DNA of 64,000 bases from Pelobium manganitolerans (GTDB lineage: Bacteria; Bacteroidota; Bacteroidia; Sphingobacteriales; Sphingobacteriaceae): the NCBI RefSeq assembly GCF_003609575.1, contig NZ_MBTA01000001.1:434001-498000 (forward strand), written 5' to 3'. A program made the translations under genes and the position numbers. Positions 53,051 through 62,199 of the stretch are shown here, in pieces (the stretch's first letter is position 1; each line of letters starts with the position of its first letter). Below the pieces are notes generated by a model. The model was not told the origin of the DNA and did not search any database. It saw only the letters and a list, made by a program, of their open reading frames with translations.

Positions 53051-53614
53051 ATGAACGAGTTTATTAAAATGGAGCTAGACGAAGCTAAATCTTTAATGGA
53101 GAAAGCTGTCGCACATACCGATGCCGAATTTTTAAAAATCCGCGCAGGCAAAGCTAGCCCTGCCATGTTAGATGGCATTGCGGTTGATTACTATGGCGCA
53201 ACAACGCCATTAACGCAAGTGGCAAACGTAAATACGCCCGATGCCCGCACCATTGTGGTACAACCTTGGGAGAAAGCGATGATCAGCCCTATTGAAAAAG
53301 CAATTATGGAGGCAAACATCGGCTTAAACCCCCAAAATGATGGGCAGGTAATACGTTTAAACGTGCCACCTTTGACAGAAGAACGTCGCCGTGACTTGGT
53401 GAAACGGGTAAAAGAAGAGGCAGAATCTGGACGTGTAGCCATCCGCAACATCCGTAAAAACACCAATGAAGGCATCAAAAAGTTGAAAAATGATGGTGCC
53501 TCTGAAGATGAGATCAAAACCGGCGAAGCCGAAGTTCAGAAATTAACAGACGCCTTTATCGTAAAGATAGATCAGCTGGCAGAACAGAAAGAAAAAGACG
53601 TAATGACCGTGTAA
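53051..53614 (+). CDS. frr: Ribosome recycling factor
   Basis: 187 aa, L-shaped tRNA-mimic protein that splits post-termination ribosomes with EF-G. Signatures: KIRAGKASPAMLDGIAVDYYG (about 33-53), VQPWEKAMISPIEKAI and RLNVPPLTEERRRDLVK (about 110-126). Full length, ended by a clear terminator. Confidence 0.97.
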   Translation: MNEFIKMELDEAKSLMEKAVAHTDAEFLKIRAGKASPAMLDGIAVDYYGATTPLTQVANVNTPDARTIVVQPWEKAMISPIEKAIMEANIGLNPQNDGQVIRLNVPPLTEERRRDLVKRVKEEAESGRVAIRNIRKNTNEGIKKLKNDGASEDEIKTGEAEVQKLTDAFIVKIDQLAEQKEKDVMTV

Positions 53615-53631
53615 AACAGCCACGGCAAAGC

Positions 53632-53667
53632 AAAGGGAATAGGTATTTCGCTTATTCCCTTTTTGTT
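53632..53667 (+). terminator. Terminator of pyrH-frr
   Basis: AAAGGGAATA (53632-53641) pairs with TATTCCCTTT (53653-53662), followed by more T residues. Confidence 0.9.
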
Positions 53668-53694
53668 TTTGATGATACCTAAAAACCTAAAATC

Positions 53695-53883
53695 ATGAGT
53701 AAGCTGGCTTTAATGGGGATATTTTTCTTCCCTTTGATTGTAAGCATTTTAACCGTAAAAGACATTTTCGAAAACGAGAAACTGCATGCCAGCGAAAAGC
53801 TGATGTGGATTGCGGTCGTGATTTTGTTGCCACTTTTAGGAGCTATCATCTATTTTTTCTTTAGCAAAAGTAAGCGGGCTTAA
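53695..53883 (+). CDS. Small two-helix membrane protein (PLDc_N-like, 62 aa)
   Basis: 62 aa with two hydrophobic helices (about 3-19 and 38-57) joined by a charged turn (KDIFENEKLHASEKLMW). The pattern of the second helix, WIAVVILLPLLGAIIYFFF then a basic end, is that of phospholipase-D-nuclease N-terminal-like proteins, which often stand alone in Bacteroidota. Function unknown. It lies between the frr terminator and dxs. Confidence 0.75.
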   Translation: MSKLALMGIFFFPLIVSILTVKDIFENEKLHASEKLMWIAVVILLPLLGAIIYFFFSKSKRA

Positions 53884-53975
53884 TAGGCTGGGCGGGGGCA
53901 AACAATATCCGGTTAACATTGTTCTCATATTTGATAAAGAATTTATTACTTTGTATATCAAAAACATCCTAACAA

Positions 53976-55907
53976 ATGGAAGTACAGGCGGGTGAGCTTT
54001 TATCAAAAATAAACTATCCTTCAGATTTAAGAGCGCTGGACGAGAAGCAGTTAGAGGAGGTTTGTAAAGAGCTTAGGGCATATATTATAGATGTGGTTTC
54101 TGTTAACGGAGGCCACTTTGCCGCAAGCTTGGGCGTAGTAGAGCTTACCGTAGCCCTTCATTATGTTTTAAACACCCCTTACGATAAACTGGTTTGGGAT
54201 GTTGGCCACCAAGCCTATGGGCATAAAATCTTGACCGGCCGACGAGGCATCTTCCACACCAACAGGCTGTATCATGGGATCAGCGGTTTTCCAAAACGTA
54301 GCGAAAGCGAATTTGATACCTTCGGCGTAGGCCATTCATCCACCTCCATTTCTGCCGCTTTGGGCATGGCCGTAGCCTCGCACTATAAAGGTGAAGATGA
54401 CCGTCAGCATGTAGCCGTTATTGGCGACGGCTCGATGACCGGCGGAATGGCGTTTGAAGCCTTAAACCATGCAGGCATAGAAAACAGCAACTTGTTGGTT
54501 ATCCTTAACGATAACTGCATGTCTATTGACCCCAATGTGGGCGCGCTAAAAGAATACCTTACAGATATTAGCACCAGTAAATCTTATAACCGTTTTAGGG
54601 ATGATGTTTCTGCCGTGCTGATGAAGATTTCTGAGCTGGGACCCAATGCGCACGAGATTGTTAAAAAAATTGAAAAAGGCATTAAAGGCACACTGTTAAA
54701 ACGCAGTAATTTTTTTGAAGCCTTAAAGTTCCGCTATTTTGGTCCGGTTGATGGGCACGACATCCACCATTTAGTAAAAGTGCTGGAAGATTTAAAACAT
54801 ATCCCAGGACCTAAATTATTGCACTGTGTTACCTTAAAAGGAAAAGGGTATGCCCTTGCAGAAAAAGACCAAACCAAATGGCATGCGCCAGGCTTGTTTG
54901 ATAAGATTACCGGAGAAATTAAAAAAGTAGTTTCTGAGAAGCCACAGCCCCCAAAATATCAGGATGTATTTGGACATACCATTGTAGAACTTGCCGAGCA
55001 GAACGACAAGATTATGGGTATTACGCCGGCTATGCCGTCGGGATGTTCTTTAAACATTATGATGAAGGCCATGCCTAACCGCGCTTTTGACGTGGGCATT
55101 GCCGAGCAACATGCCGTAACATTCTCCGCCGGTTTAGCTACGCAAGGCTTAATCCCTTTTTGCAACATCTACTCGAGCTTTATGCAACGAGGCTACGATC
55201 AAGTAATCCACGATGCGGCCATACAGAAGTTACCTGTTGTTTTTTGCTTGGACAGGGCGGGCATTGCCGGTGCAGACGGGCCTACGCACCACGGTGCGTA
55301 CGATATTGCCTTCTTTAGGTGTATCCCCAACATGATTGTTTCGGCGCCTATGAATGAGGAAGAGTTGCGAAATTTAATGTACACCGCACAGCTGAAAAAC
55401 CATGGCGGGCCTTTTTCTATCCGCTATCCGCGCGGCAAGGGTGTGATGGTAGATTGGCAACGTCCGTTTAAAGAGATTGAAGTGGGCAAGGGTCGCAAAG
55501 TGAGCGATGGAGAAGATATCGCTATACTGACTATTGGTCATATCGGCAACGAGGCTGTTAAAGCAATTATCGACTTAAACGCAGAAGGTTATCATCCGGC
55601 ACATTACGATATGCGCTTTGCAAAGCCTTTAGACCAAGCATTGCTTTCGGATATCTTCAAAAAGTTTGATAAAATTATCACTGTTGAAGATGGTTGCATC
55701 TTGGGCGGTTTTGGCAGTGCAGTGGTAGAGTTTGCAGCAGACGAAATTTATAAAGGGCAAATCTGCCGTTTAGGCATCCCTGATTTGGTGGTGGAGCATG
55801 GCGAACAGCATGAGCTTTGGGCCGAGTGCGGTTATGACAGCAAAGCGATTATAGAACAGGTGAAAGCGATGACGGTAGCCAGGGTGACTAAAGGGATGGT
55901 GGGTTAG
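53976..55907 (+). CDS. dxs: 1-deoxy-D-xylulose-5-phosphate synthase
   Basis: 643 aa, thiamine-diphosphate enzyme that condenses pyruvate and glyceraldehyde 3-phosphate, the first step of the MEP isoprenoid pathway. Motifs: FAASLGVVELTVALHY (about 45-60), the ThDP site GDGSMTGGMAFEALNHAG with ILNDN (about 152-185), and the transketolase-type central and C-terminal domains (GIAEQHAVTFSAGLA, DRAGIAGADGPTHHG). Full length. Its stop overlaps by 4 bp that of the convergent glycosyltransferase. Confidence 0.96.
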   Translation: MEVQAGELLSKINYPSDLRALDEKQLEEVCKELRAYIIDVVSVNGGHFAASLGVVELTVALHYVLNTPYDKLVWDVGHQAYGHKILTGRRGIFHTNRLYHGISGFPKRSESEFDTFGVGHSSTSISAALGMAVASHYKGEDDRQHVAVIGDGSMTGGMAFEALNHAGIENSNLLVILNDNCMSIDPNVGALKEYLTDISTSKSYNRFRDDVSAVLMKISELGPNAHEIVKKIEKGIKGTLLKRSNFFEALKFRYFGPVDGHDIHHLVKVLEDLKHIPGPKLLHCVTLKGKGYALAEKDQTKWHAPGLFDKITGEIKKVVSEKPQPPKYQDVFGHTIVELAEQNDKIMGITPAMPSGCSLNIMMKAMPNRAFDVGIAEQHAVTFSAGLATQGLIPFCNIYSSFMQRGYDQVIHDAAIQKLPVVFCLDRAGIAGADGPTHHGAYDIAFFRCIPNMIVSAPMNEEELRNLMYTAQLKNHGGPFSIRYPRGKGVMVDWQRPFKEIEVGKGRKVSDGEDIAILTIGHIGNEAVKAIIDLNAEGYHPAHYDMRFAKPLDQALLSDIFKKFDKIITVEDGCILGGFGSAVVEFAADEIYKGQICRLGIPDLVVEHGEQHELWAECGYDSKAIIEQVKAMTVARVTKGMVG

Positions 55908-57154
55908 GAGATCATATCTAACAGCTTTTTTGAAATCACTTTTCGCGACAACTCCTCCCGTGGAGTAGATGCCTTCAGTAATTTCTGATCGTCCAGAAAC
56001 CTGTGATACTCCCTGTCTAAAACTTCTTCAATAACCTCGATACGTCCGTTACATACATAACCAGCTTTGTAACTATTGATGCTGTCTGCAATGTCACCAT
56101 GATCGGAGTTAGGCAGTAGAATCGGCTTATTGAAATACAGATAATCTGCTTGCTTAGAAGTAATAATTCCAGAGCGCTTTCCATACCTTAGATGTAAAAA
56201 CAGGCTGGCTTCTAATAAATAATATAACAATTCACTCGTTCCTTTACGTGCTGCAATTTCAGTAAAATCAGTTAAACCATGTTTCTCAATCACGCTTCCT
56301 AACTTCTGGTTTTGAGTTGAACCCACAAAACAGAGCTTTATTTTCTGAGCAGATAAATTATTTTTGTTAACAAATTGCTTCAAAGCAAAAAAAAAGCTTT
56401 CATCAATCAACTGATCGTTATAGAGTGTGCCAATGTATACTATGGAGAAAACAGATCGCTCTTTTTTTGTTTCTTTAACCTCCGAAAAATTACTGCCATT
56501 CTCGATGATGTTTATTTTTTCTTTATAGGGTGAAGGAAAAAAGGATTTTAGCGTTTCCGAAACTGTTATCACTTTTTCGGCGAATTTTAGATAACGTTTT
56601 TCTTGATTTCGGGTGAAGATTTTTTTGAAGTAACTGATTTTTTGGCTGGTTTCGAGCAGGTTATAGCCATATGTCCAAGGATCTCTATAGTCTAAAAAAA
56701 GCTTAGCATTCGTTTTTTTTGCCCAACTAAAAGCACTTTTAATAATGCCCCCGCTACCGCCAGAAATAATTAGGTCAGGTTTGAAGCTCCGGTTCTCAAA
56801 TTCTCTCCTTGATATGGTCCATTGGTCAACCCGATAAAAGATAATGTGCGCCGCAAGAAGGATTTTTTTTATTTGATAGGGAAAATGATGAGCATCCGCA
56901 TAAATCAACAACTTTTGAATAAAGTTAAGATATGAAGGTTTTAAAGTTTTAACATAAGGGCGCAAATGTTCTATAATTTCTTCTTTTTTGACGTTGTTAA
57001 TTGGATTGGGGAGAAATGGAAAATCTACACCTATTAATTCAACTTCGTAACCAGCCTCGATAAGCGTTTCTAAAAACGATAGATAGCGATGGGTGGAGGT
57101 TTGTTGGATATGCAGGTCGTATGTTAAAATAGCTATCTTTTTAAAAATCCTCAT
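55904..57154 (-). CDS. Glycosyltransferase, GT4-like (GT-B)
   Basis: 416 aa from the ATG at 57154 (MRIFKKIAILTYDLHIQQ); an in-frame ATG at 57184 lies deeper in the upstream gene and gives a poor extension. N-terminal GT-B-like half with KKTNAKLFLDYRDPWTYGY, then FAEKVITVSETLKSFF and ENGSNFSEV; C-terminal half with IVYIGTLYNDQL (about 243-254) and GIITSKQADYLYFNKPILL. Likely adds a sugar in surface polysaccharide assembly; donor and acceptor unknown. It appears more AT-rich, with more A/T-ending codons, than dxs next door, which suggests a separate origin. The start overlaps the Wzi-like gene by 14 bp. Confidence 0.8.
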   Translation of the reverse strand: MRIFKKIAILTYDLHIQQTSTHRYLSFLETLIEAGYEVELIGVDFPFLPNPINNVKKEEIIEHLRPYVKTLKPSYLNFIQKLLIYADAHHFPYQIKKILLAAHIIFYRVDQWTISRREFENRSFKPDLIISGGSGGIIKSAFSWAKKTNAKLFLDYRDPWTYGYNLLETSQKISYFKKIFTRNQEKRYLKFAEKVITVSETLKSFFPSPYKEKINIIENGSNFSEVKETKKERSVFSIVYIGTLYNDQLIDESFFFALKQFVNKNNLSAQKIKLCFVGSTQNQKLGSVIEKHGLTDFTEIAARKGTSELLYYLLEASLFLHLRYGKRSGIITSKQADYLYFNKPILLPNSDHGDIADSINSYKAGYVCNGRIEVIEEVLDREYHRFLDDQKLLKASTPREELSRKVISKKLLDMIS

Positions 57155-58742
57155 ATAAATTCCGGAACGAGCTTCGTAACCCAAATGTAATGAAGTTGTT
57201 TTTCTGACTAAAATTCACATTTTCTTCTATGCGAGATGTAAATCCAGTTTCTAAACGCAAGTTATATTTCGGGTTAATCAGATAGCCGATTTTACCTTGG
57301 ATAAAACTAAAATCAGTTTTAATACCTCCGCCTGTTTTGTAACCGTAATTCCCATTACGGGTATCATAAGGCTTATAAATATCTTTACCAAAATTTTCGC
57401 CAGTGCCATCTAAACCGTATTGCGCAAAATTAACCTGACCTTTCAATTCAAAACGCTTAAAACTATAATTCCAAATACTCACAAACTCTCTAAAATTAGC
57501 CCCCATAGGATGCGCCAACGCTTGGTTATAATGACCATAGTTTAGCAAAGAATTCCGCTGTGAATAAGTGAAAGGTCGCGCGGTATTAAACTCCAATAAA
57601 TAATTTAAATTTTTTACGGTAAAAGCATCAAATCCTTTTATTCCCAATTGGTAAGCAAATTTATTTGCCCAATACCCTTTGTTAGAAAACACTTCTTTTG
57701 CCGTAAACTCGTCTGCGGCAAATTGTCCGTATACCGCCAAATTTTTAAATAGCTCGTATTTGCCCGTAAAGCCTATTAATGCGTTGTCTGGGGAGCCGTT
57801 TTGCCCTTCAATTGGGCGTAAAAAGATGAAAGGGTTAGCGTACATAAAATCGAAACCCCTCTTTCCGTCTTCGTCAGCATCTTGCCAAATTACCGAATCA
57901 AAGAAGCCTAAGCTTAGTTTATTGGTCACGTTCCAGTCTAAATAATGAAATACGCCCCACTTTTTACGGTAGCCATTATCGTAAGAAAACTCTGGCGCAC
58001 GTAAATCCTGGAACTGTGCCCACATGGCCATATATTTTACCCGCCCTAAATTGGCTGTTAATTTAAAAAATGGATAAGTAGCAGCAACATCAGAAAGTAG
58101 CATTGAGCGGTAGCCATCGCCAATAAAATTCTTGTCTTGCCCTAAAGTAAGGTTCAGATACTTAACTGGAGTATAAGACAAGATCGCTGTGGCATAAGCC
58201 CAATCTTTGGTGCTTTTAGTTGGACCAAATTTGTCGTTCACCTGCCCGGGGATAATGCCATTTGCGTTAATATATTCTAGGTAATAACCAGGAAAAACAG
58301 CTTGGTTTTCGAACCCGCTAGTGTAAAAAGAAAACTTCTTGCCTATGGTTCCACCCACTTGGTATCCGCGGGTGTTTAACCAGGTATTGCCCGCTTGCGA
58401 GTCATAGCCGATTTGGAAATCGGGTAAAAAGTCGGCGTAAACCGTGTAATCGGGGGTTTTAATATCGATTAAATGTTCATTAAACAGTTTGCGGTGCACC
58501 CAAGTTCTTTTAACCGCGGTATCTAAACCAAAATTATAAACGCTATCTACGGCCTGGCTTAGCAAAGAGTCGTCGCCGAAATAAGGTTTTATGGAACTGT
58601 GGAAACGGCTATTTTGATCGTACGCTTGCTTGTTGAACTTTTGATAATGATCAAACGAATAAGGCAGGTACTGGTTGGGTGTTTGTGCAAAAAGGCTGCT
58701 GGTGCTAAACAGCGCCAGCAACAGAAAGATATTTTTTTTCAT
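57141..58742 (-). CDS. Wzi/RemB-like outer-membrane capsule-assembly protein
   Basis: 533 aa. Signal peptide 1-19 (ending SSLFAQ), then a beta-barrel-like sequence with many aromatic-rich alternating strands and a conserved central region (LTLGQDKNFIGDGYRSMLLSD, about 200-220; NPFIFLRPIEGQNGSPDNALIGFTG, about 305-330). This is the Bacteroidota family annotated as Wzi capsule assembly or gliding-motility RemB; the shared idea is binding or display of surface polysaccharide. Its place among polysaccharide genes supports the first name. Confidence 0.82.
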   Translation of the reverse strand: MKKNIFLLLALFSTSSLFAQTPNQYLPYSFDHYQKFNKQAYDQNSRFHSSIKPYFGDDSLLSQAVDSVYNFGLDTAVKRTWVHRKLFNEHLIDIKTPDYTVYADFLPDFQIGYDSQAGNTWLNTRGYQVGGTIGKKFSFYTSGFENQAVFPGYYLEYINANGIIPGQVNDKFGPTKSTKDWAYATAILSYTPVKYLNLTLGQDKNFIGDGYRSMLLSDVAATYPFFKLTANLGRVKYMAMWAQFQDLRAPEFSYDNGYRKKWGVFHYLDWNVTNKLSLGFFDSVIWQDADEDGKRGFDFMYANPFIFLRPIEGQNGSPDNALIGFTGKYELFKNLAVYGQFAADEFTAKEVFSNKGYWANKFAYQLGIKGFDAFTVKNLNYLLEFNTARPFTYSQRNSLLNYGHYNQALAHPMGANFREFVSIWNYSFKRFELKGQVNFAQYGLDGTGENFGKDIYKPYDTRNGNYGYKTGGGIKTDFSFIQGKIGYLINPKYNLRLETGFTSRIEENVNFSQKNNFITFGLRSSFRNLYEDF

Positions 58743-58815
58743 TTATTAGGTTTGATTCTGGTGTTGAAGAGGAAACTCATCGTTTCAAGGTTTGAGTAGC
58801 AAAGCAGATTTAACG

Positions 58816-60738
58816 TTAGGCCTCCACTGCAACTTTTTGGTCTAGCGCTTCATATATCGAATTATTGCTGATAAAATCTGGAACCAGTTTCTTCATCAAA
58901 CGCACTACATCCTTGTCTTGGTAGCGACAAGCTGTAGCCATTAGATTTTTAACCTGCTCGCTCACGTGCGCATAATCGTAAACCATTACCTTGGCCACCA
59001 TAATTTTGTGATGATGCGTAGGCAATGTATTTTCTAAATCGTTCAACAGCTCTTCGTATAGCTTTTCGCCCGGACGCAAACCTGTAAATTCTATTTTGAT
59101 ATCTTGATTAGGGATGAATCCCGATAAGCGGATCATCTTTTTGGCCAGTTCCACAATTTTTACAGATTTGCCCATATCAAAGATGAAAATCTCGCCACCA
59201 TTGCCTAAAGTACCCGCCTCTAATACTAGCCTACAAGCTTCGGGAATGGTCATAAAGTAACGCGTAATATCCGGATGCGTAACGGTAACCGGTCCTCCTT
59301 TTTGGATCTGCGCTTTAAACCTCGGGATTACCGAGCCGTTAGAACCCAACACATTTCCGAAACGGGTAGTAATAAACTTGGTTTTTAAAACTGCACCGTT
59401 AACAGCAAGCGTATTGTGCTTTTCAATCTGGTTAGCGTAAGATTGCACATACATTTCGGCAATGCGTTTAGATGCGCCCATCACATTTGTGGGCCTTACG
59501 GCTTTATCGGTGGAAACCATGACAAATTTCTCTACCTGATGTTTTACGGCTAAATCGGCCAGTATTTTGGTGCCTCCCACGTTGGTACATATTGCTTCTG
59601 AAGGGTTGTTCTCCATCATGGGTACATGCTTGTAGGCCGCGGCGTGGTAAACAAAATGAGGCTTAAAGGTTTCGAACAAAGATTCCATGCGCTCGGGATT
59701 CCGTACGTCGCCAATAAAAGCAATAAAATTATGGAACAGGTTATTGTCTTGCAGCTCTAGCTGGATTTCGTGCAGAGCACTTTCGGCAATATCATTTAAG
59801 ATAATCAGCTGAGGCTCAAATTTGGTGAGTTGGCGCACAATTTCGCTCCCGATAGAGCCTGCCGCGCCACTTACCAATATCCGCTTTCCTTTTAGCTCGC
59901 GCACCAGCACATCATCTCCCAAATCAATGGTATCGCGTTCAAGCAAATCTTCAATTTTTATGTTTTTGATCTGGTTAACTTTAAAAGCACCGTTTACCCA
60001 AGTTTTAATAGGCGGTACATTCAGCACTTTAACGTTATTGTCCAAGCATAAATCCACAATCCGGTTTTTTTCTTCGGTACTGATGCTGTTTGGCGTTAAA
60101 ATCAAATCATCAATTTTCTCTACCTTTATGAGGTTCGCCAGCTCATCAGTATGGTAAATTTTGATGTTATCCACCACTTTATCTTTCTTCCGCGGGTCTT
60201 TATCAACAAAAGCTACCACGCTCATGTTTACGCTAGGGTCGGTATCTAAGCTCCGTTTAGTCGCTACGCCGGTTTCGCCCACTCCGTAAATAATAGCACG
60301 TCTTTTGTCAAGCTTTAGGTTTTTGATGTACATAAAAAAGTACTTGACCAATACGCGGTAGGTAATTAGTAAAACAAAGCTACAGAGGCCCGTGATCACG
60401 ATAATCACGTTAGAGATAACAGGTTCGTGGTTGAAAGAAAGCAGGATAAGGTTACAAAAAATAAAAAAAGCGTTGCTTACCGAAATGCTGAATAGGATGC
60501 GAAAGGAGTCTTGCGCACTGGTATAGCGGACGATGCCCGCATAGGTTTTTACATTGAAAAAAACGATGGTATTGATGGCCAAAAAAATCAAGATATTACG
60601 CGCCAGCTCGTTAATATCAATATGAGAAATGTCGAAATTGTATTTTAAGAAATAACCCAGTACCAAGGCAAAGCCACAGAAGAGCAAGTCGAGGCAGAAA
60701 ATGAGCCATCTAGGAACGATGTTAATCTTCCTGAACAT
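58816..60738 (-). CDS. CapD/WbpM-like membrane nucleotide-sugar 4,6-dehydratase
   Basis: 640 aa from the ATG at 60738, preceded by a perfect -7 box; the 33-residue upstream extension starts inside a repeat array and is rejected. N-terminal transmembrane helices (about 5-130), a Rossmann-like domain (about 150-270; IYGVGETGVATKRSL), then the SDR domain with ILVSGAAGSIGSEIVRQL (about 283-300) and MGASKRIAEMYVQ, where Met replaces the usual catalytic Tyr, as in WbpM/PglF-type enzymes. Acts on a UDP-N-acetyl-hexosamine early in capsule or O-antigen sugar synthesis. Confidence 0.92.
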   Translation of the reverse strand: MFRKINIVPRWLIFCLDLLFCGFALVLGYFLKYNFDISHIDINELARNILIFLAINTIVFFNVKTYAGIVRYTSAQDSFRILFSISVSNAFFIFCNLILLSFNHEPVISNVIIVITGLCSFVLLITYRVLVKYFFMYIKNLKLDKRRAIIYGVGETGVATKRSLDTDPSVNMSVVAFVDKDPRKKDKVVDNIKIYHTDELANLIKVEKIDDLILTPNSISTEEKNRIVDLCLDNNVKVLNVPPIKTWVNGAFKVNQIKNIKIEDLLERDTIDLGDDVLVRELKGKRILVSGAAGSIGSEIVRQLTKFEPQLIILNDIAESALHEIQLELQDNNLFHNFIAFIGDVRNPERMESLFETFKPHFVYHAAAYKHVPMMENNPSEAICTNVGGTKILADLAVKHQVEKFVMVSTDKAVRPTNVMGASKRIAEMYVQSYANQIEKHNTLAVNGAVLKTKFITTRFGNVLGSNGSVIPRFKAQIQKGGPVTVTHPDITRYFMTIPEACRLVLEAGTLGNGGEIFIFDMGKSVKIVELAKKMIRLSGFIPNQDIKIEFTGLRPGEKLYEELLNDLENTLPTHHHKIMVAKVMVYDYAHVSEQVKNLMATACRYQDKDVVRLMKKLVPDFISNNSIYEALDQKVAVEA

Positions 60739-60757
60739 AGTGTAATTTTTAGATTTA

Positions 60758-60765
60758 CAAATATA
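60758..60765 (-). promoter_or_regulatory. Putative -7 box (TATATTTG) of the CapD-like gene
   Basis: A perfect TAnnTTTG match on the minus strand, 20 nt before the ATG at 60738; the leader would be about 15 nt. Confidence 0.62.
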
Positions 60766-60816
60766 AGATATAGTTTGGCTCTTGAGGATTTTTTTAGCGA
60801 AGTAAGGACTTGGTCG

Positions 60817-61203
60817 GGAGTAAAGAATAAGGAGCAAGGAGCAAAGATGGGAGACGTGAGATTTGAGACGCCTTTACCATCACAATTGACCTTTTTCTCT
60901 CAGTGGCTTTGTGCCTGAACTTGAAAGGAACAAGGAATAAGGAGCAAAGAATAAAGATATGAGACGTTAGAGTTGAGATATGAGAAAATCATTATCTTCT
61001 AACAATTAGCACTTTCCTCTCTGTGCCTTTGTGTCTTTGTGGCTGAACTTGAAAGGAACAAGGAATAAGGAGCAAAGAATAAAGATATGAGACGTGAGAT
61101 ATGAGAAAATCATTATCTTCTAACAATTAGCACTTTCCTCTCTGTGCCTTTGTGTCTTTGTGGCTGAACTTGAAAAGAACAACGGATAAAGAGCAAAGAA
61201 AGG
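60817..61203. repeat. Heptad array H3, with repeated 121-128-bp units
   Basis: Block 0 (60817-60872): eight heptads, GGAGTAA to AGACGCC. Block 1 (60927-60989): nine heptads (GGAACAA, GGAATAA, GGAGCAA, AGAATAA, AGATATG, AGACGTT, AGAGTTG, AGATATG, AGAAAAT). Block 2 (61055-61110): eight heptads, nearly the same. Block 3 (61176-61203): a degenerate start. Blocks 1 and 2 are each followed by the same pyrimidine-rich tail (CATTATCTTC to CTTTGTGGC). Block 1 has exactly one more heptad than block 2. No gene lies in 60739-61257. Confidence 0.88.
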
Positions 61204-61257
61204 ACAGCGCGGGTACTCCTTTATCCAAAAAACGCTTCAATAGTTGATAGTTTTCGC

Positions 61258-61563
61258 TTAAGCTTGTTGATAAAGCAATTGCCCTAGGCGTTCAATATGT
61301 TCCAATATATCCGGATTATGGAGATGATGCTTAACGTTCAAATCGATTTTATAGGGCAACATCAAATCTTCCAGCTCGTTCTCGATTTTAAAAAGCAAGG
61401 TTAAATCTATGGCTTCGCCAACTAAAAGGAGATCAATATCAGAACCGTTGCGATAATTTCCTTTTGCGCGGGAACCGTACAATATAGCTTGCTGGACCTC
61501 TCTATAATTAACAAAAACGCCAATGATGGCCCTCAAGCTTTCTTCTTTGATGCCGTATCTCAT
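61258..61563 (-). CDS. MntA-like minimal nucleotidyltransferase (antitoxin-type)
   Basis: 101 aa, nucleotidyltransferase fold. The motif GSRAKGNYRNGSDIDL (about 35-50) matches GSx10DxD, the active-site pattern of MntA antitoxins that transfer nucleotides onto a HepT/HEPN partner; a third acidic residue follows in YKIDLNV. It overlaps the HepT-like gene upstream by 4 bp (61560-61563), the usual order for this pair. If active it would neutralise the partner by modifying its Tyr. Confidence 0.85.
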   Translation of the reverse strand: MRYGIKEESLRAIIGVFVNYREVQQAILYGSRAKGNYRNGSDIDLLLVGEAIDLTLLFKIENELEDLMLPYKIDLNVKHHLHNPDILEHIERLGQLLYQQA

Positions 61564-62021
61564 TTTTCCGTTCTGAGAAATAGATCCATGCGTTCCTTGA
61601 AAAGAAGAAACTGTGGCATATATTGGTTTATTATTTTAAAGAAAATTTCATCGGCAGTTTGCTCGTTATAGGTGTGCGAAGCCCTGTTTCTGCTATTAAT
61701 CATGTCCATCCACAACTCTCCATCTGCAATCAGCTCTGCCGAAAAAGCCTCTTTTGTAGCATCTTTAGATCCATACAACTTAACGGCGCCCCTAAACTCT
61801 AAAAAATCTTTCATCACTTTCCACGCCAGTTCGTGCGTATACTCGAAACGCTGTATGCCCCCCTCTTTTATAATATCATCCAAAAAACCATCTTTGTTGA
61901 TTTCCCCGTTTTCATCCATAGGAAAATCAGATTCTATTTTAAGGGACGCTTCCTCCAGCTTTTTAAGCGCTTTTTATAACTGCTATAACGTTGTTGCCAA
62001 CGAAATATCTTCTTGTGTCAT
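61560..62021 (-). pseudogene. HepT/HI0074-like partner of the nucleotidyltransferase, disrupted by two indels
   Basis: The intact frame is only 61560-61919 (119 aa), starting MDENGEINKDG, which lacks the first helix of the family. Upstream, the same frame continues without a start (ALKKLEEASLKIESDFP), and the missing beginning is found in other frames: an ATG at 62021 reads MTQEDI, then WQQRYSSYKK appears one frame over. One extra base in the run AAA (62003-62005, plus strand) and one missing base in the run of five T (61971-61975) restore a protein of about 153 aa. The RX4HXY motif (RNRASHTY) of HepT-type RNases is intact in the C-terminal part. Either a broken toxin or two sequencing errors in homopolymers. 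Confidence 0.78.
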
Positions 62022-62062
62022 TGCTGAATGAATTCTAGACCCTAAAATAGGTACAATTTAGG

Positions 62063-62111
62063 AGAATAAGGAGCAAGGAGTAAAGATATTATAATGGAGA
62101 TGTGAGATTTG
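62063..62111. repeat. Heptad array H4
   Basis: Seven consecutive units: AGAATAA, GGAGCAA, GGAGTAA, AGATATT, ATAATGG (degenerate), AGATGTG, AGATTTG. It lies just upstream of the ATG of the disrupted HepT-like gene, on the promoter side. Confidence 0.8.
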
Positions 62112-62119
62112 ACCCTGCT

Positions 62120-62165
62120 AGACTTACGATTTTTCTAGACAACGTTTCAGAAAAATCGTAAGTCT
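62120..62165. terminator. 17-bp perfect hairpin after the WecA-like gene
   Basis: AGACTTACGATTTTTCT (62120-62136) pairs exactly with 62149-62165; the loop is 12 nt. It lies 35 nt past the stop of the WecA-like gene and starts with the same AGACTTACGA word as the palindrome at 24995. Confidence 0.65.
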
Positions 62166-62199
62166 GCCTGTCTTTGCGGTCCTTCAAAACTCACTCCCT

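Noticed and set aside
60739-60837. 33-residue N-terminal extension of the CapD-like protein
   Set aside because: It would start inside a heptad array and upstream of the -7 box; the ATG at 60738 fits the family start.
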